Of a DNA stretch of 5,168 nucleotides, positions 4,435 to 5,168 are shown one piece after another. Both the position numbers and the translations under genes were made by a program. The stretch lies in the NCBI GenBank assembly GCA_022361135.1, contig JAKSBM010000567.1:1-5168 (forward strand), in the 5' to 3' direction. Position 1 is the first letter of the stretch; each line of letters begins with the position of its first letter. The notes under the pieces are model-generated. The model made no database searches. It was not told the origin of the DNA and was given only the letters and a program-made list of their open reading frames with translations. Origin of the DNA: Desulfobacterales bacterium. Lineage in GTDB: Bacteria; Desulfobacterota; Desulfobacteria; Desulfobacterales; Desulfobacteraceae.

Positions 4435-5007
4435 ATGAAAGATATATCTGCCATCCAGACCCTGGGTCTGGTGGAAACCCGAACCATTGCCCGGGGCGTG
4501 GCATTGACCGATGCCATGGTCAAGGCCGCCGATGTCCGCCTCCTCAGGGGGCGTCCCATTTGCTCCGGCCGGTATATGATCCAGATCTCCGGGGATGAAG
4601 CCGGGGTCAAGGCCGCCCTGGATGTGGCCCAGGCCGAGAACCCCTTTGCCCTTTGCCGGGTTTCCCGGGTGAGCGGCGAGGTTCTGGCGGCCATGGGAAA
4701 AACCCGTGCCCTGGGACCGGGGATGGCCCTGGGACTCCTGGAGAGCCGGAAATCCATCACCGGCATCAAGGCCGCCGATGCCGCAGTGAAGGCCGCCCAG
4801 GTCCGGCTGGCCCGCATCACCCTGGCCCAGGGGATCAATGGGAAATCCTACCTGGTCATGGGGGGGAGTGTCTCCGCGGTCTCCGCTGCCGTGGATGCAG
4901 GTGCCCAGGCATTGGGAAAAGATTTGGTGGACCGTCTGGTCATTGCCAGCCCGGATGACGCCACGGTTCGAAGCCTTTGTCCTTTGGATTCCGAAGTTCA
5001 TATGTAA
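4435..5007 (+). CDS. Tandem BMC-domain shell protein, PduT-like (BMC-T) with candidate Fe-S cysteine
   Basis: This 190-residue protein carries two BMC domains in a row: about 5-67 (AIQTLGLVETRTIARGVALTDAM onward) and about 97-160 (MALGLLESRKSITGIKAADAAVKAA onward). Such proteins form pseudo-hexameric trimers in the shell facets. The order and spacing resemble PduT (184 residues). RPICSGRYM with Cys43 aligns with the PduT KTICPGKF segment, whose Cys38 from three subunits holds a 4Fe-4S cluster in the central pore, and GINGKSYLVMGGSVSAV (133-149) matches the second PduT repeat. A pore cluster for electron transfer across the shell is therefore likely but inferred. The ribosome site GAGGAG (4422-4427) is inside the end of the vertex-protein gene, 7 nt before the ATG, so the two are translated together. 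Other cysteines are at 74 and 182. Confidence 0.96.
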   Translation: MKDISAIQTLGLVETRTIARGVALTDAMVKAADVRLLRGRPICSGRYMIQISGDEAGVKAALDVAQAENPFALCRVSRVSGEVLAAMGKTRALGPGMALGLLESRKSITGIKAADAAVKAAQVRLARITLAQGINGKSYLVMGGSVSAVSAAVDAGAQALGKDLVDRLVIASPDDATVRSLCPLDSEVHM

Positions 5008-5014
5008 TCGTGGC

Positions 5015-5041
5015 CGGGGGGCTTCCCGTCTTCTTTTTTTT
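5015..5041 (+). terminator. Weak terminator-like hairpin after the BMC-T gene
   Basis: CGGG (5015-5018) pairs with CCCG (5025-5028), plus a G-T wobble, and a T-rich run follows (eight T at 5034-5041). The stem is short. An alternative fold pairs GGGGGCT (5017-5023) with AGCCCCC (5046-5052) and puts the T-run in the loop, which would work against termination. Confidence 0.35.
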
Positions 5042-5075
5042 GTTCAGCCCCCGTCCATGTAAGTTCTCCCCCGAT

Positions 5076-5113
5076 TTCGTCGCTGACGAAGGAAGGGAAA
5101 TTCCTCCCTTTTT
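5076..5113 (+). terminator. Twin hairpins with short T-run downstream of the shell genes
   Basis: TTCGTC (5076-5081) pairs perfectly with GACGAA (5085-5090) around GCT. Directly after, AAGGGA (5093-5098) pairs with TCCCTT (5105-5110) around AATTCC, and the T-run is 5109-5113. This could end the shell transcript or attenuate whatever follows. The rest of the window (5114-5168) holds no gene; an AAGGA at 5157-5161 may be the ribosome site of a gene just outside. Confidence 0.4.
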
Positions 5114-5168
5114 CCCCGTGGGCCTCCATGGGCTTTCCATTGAGGGCCGTTCTCCCAAGGACTTGAGC

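Noticed and set aside
5008..5113. A second ANTAR leader after the BMC-T gene, as seen in multi-leader eut loci
   Set aside because: The hairpins there have loops GCT and AATTCC. Neither is a hexaloop with A at 1 and G at 4, and no P1/P2 pair precedes the terminator-like stem.

Overview
The window reads as GC-rich chromosomal DNA from an anaerobic bacterium. A deltaproteobacterial (Desulfobacterota-type) host is my best inference, from the mix of an enterobacterial-type asd, an AidB-like acyl-CoA dehydrogenase and bacterial microcompartment (BMC) shell genes beside an ANTAR regulator. No single marker proves this. There are six protein genes. Five run on the plus strand and one, the acyl-CoA dehydrogenase, on the minus strand.

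Layout. 1-293: the 3' end of asd (aspartate-semialdehyde dehydrogenase), closed by a very good intrinsic terminator (340-374). 375-705: a gene-free stretch with a weak promoter candidate. 706-1422: a membrane protein with an N-terminal zinc ribbon and an HEAGH zinc-protease motif. 1432-3021 (minus): a 529-residue AidB-like acyl-CoA dehydrogenase, tail-to-tail with the membrane protein and only 9 bp away. 3022-3335: a divergent regulatory region with two CAATGTTT repeats and a strong GC hairpin. 3336-3914: a receiver-ANTAR response regulator of the EutV/AmiR/NasR kind. 3915-4151: an RNA leader. 4152-4430 and 4435-5007: two BMC shell genes, a pentameric vertex protein (EutN/CcmL family) and a tandem-domain trimeric shell protein resembling PduT with its Fe-S cysteine position kept. 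5008-5168: non-coding, with two terminator-like hairpins.

The main point is the 3336-5007 block. The leader has two back-to-back hairpins whose hexanucleotide loops are AACGGG and AACGAT. Both carry the A at loop position 1 and G at position 4 that mark ANTAR-protein binding sites. The 3' arm of the second hairpin is also the 5' arm of a long terminator hairpin ending in seven T. Binding of the phosphorylated ANTAR protein should therefore hold the second hairpin, prevent the terminator and let RNA polymerase reach the shell genes. The regulator, its RNA target and the controlled genes lie side by side, which makes this a readable antitermination circuit for a microcompartment. It parallels EutV control of ethanolamine genes in Firmicutes. 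The partner kinase, the encapsulated enzymes and the hexameric shell proteins are not in the window, so the substrate of the compartment cannot be named.
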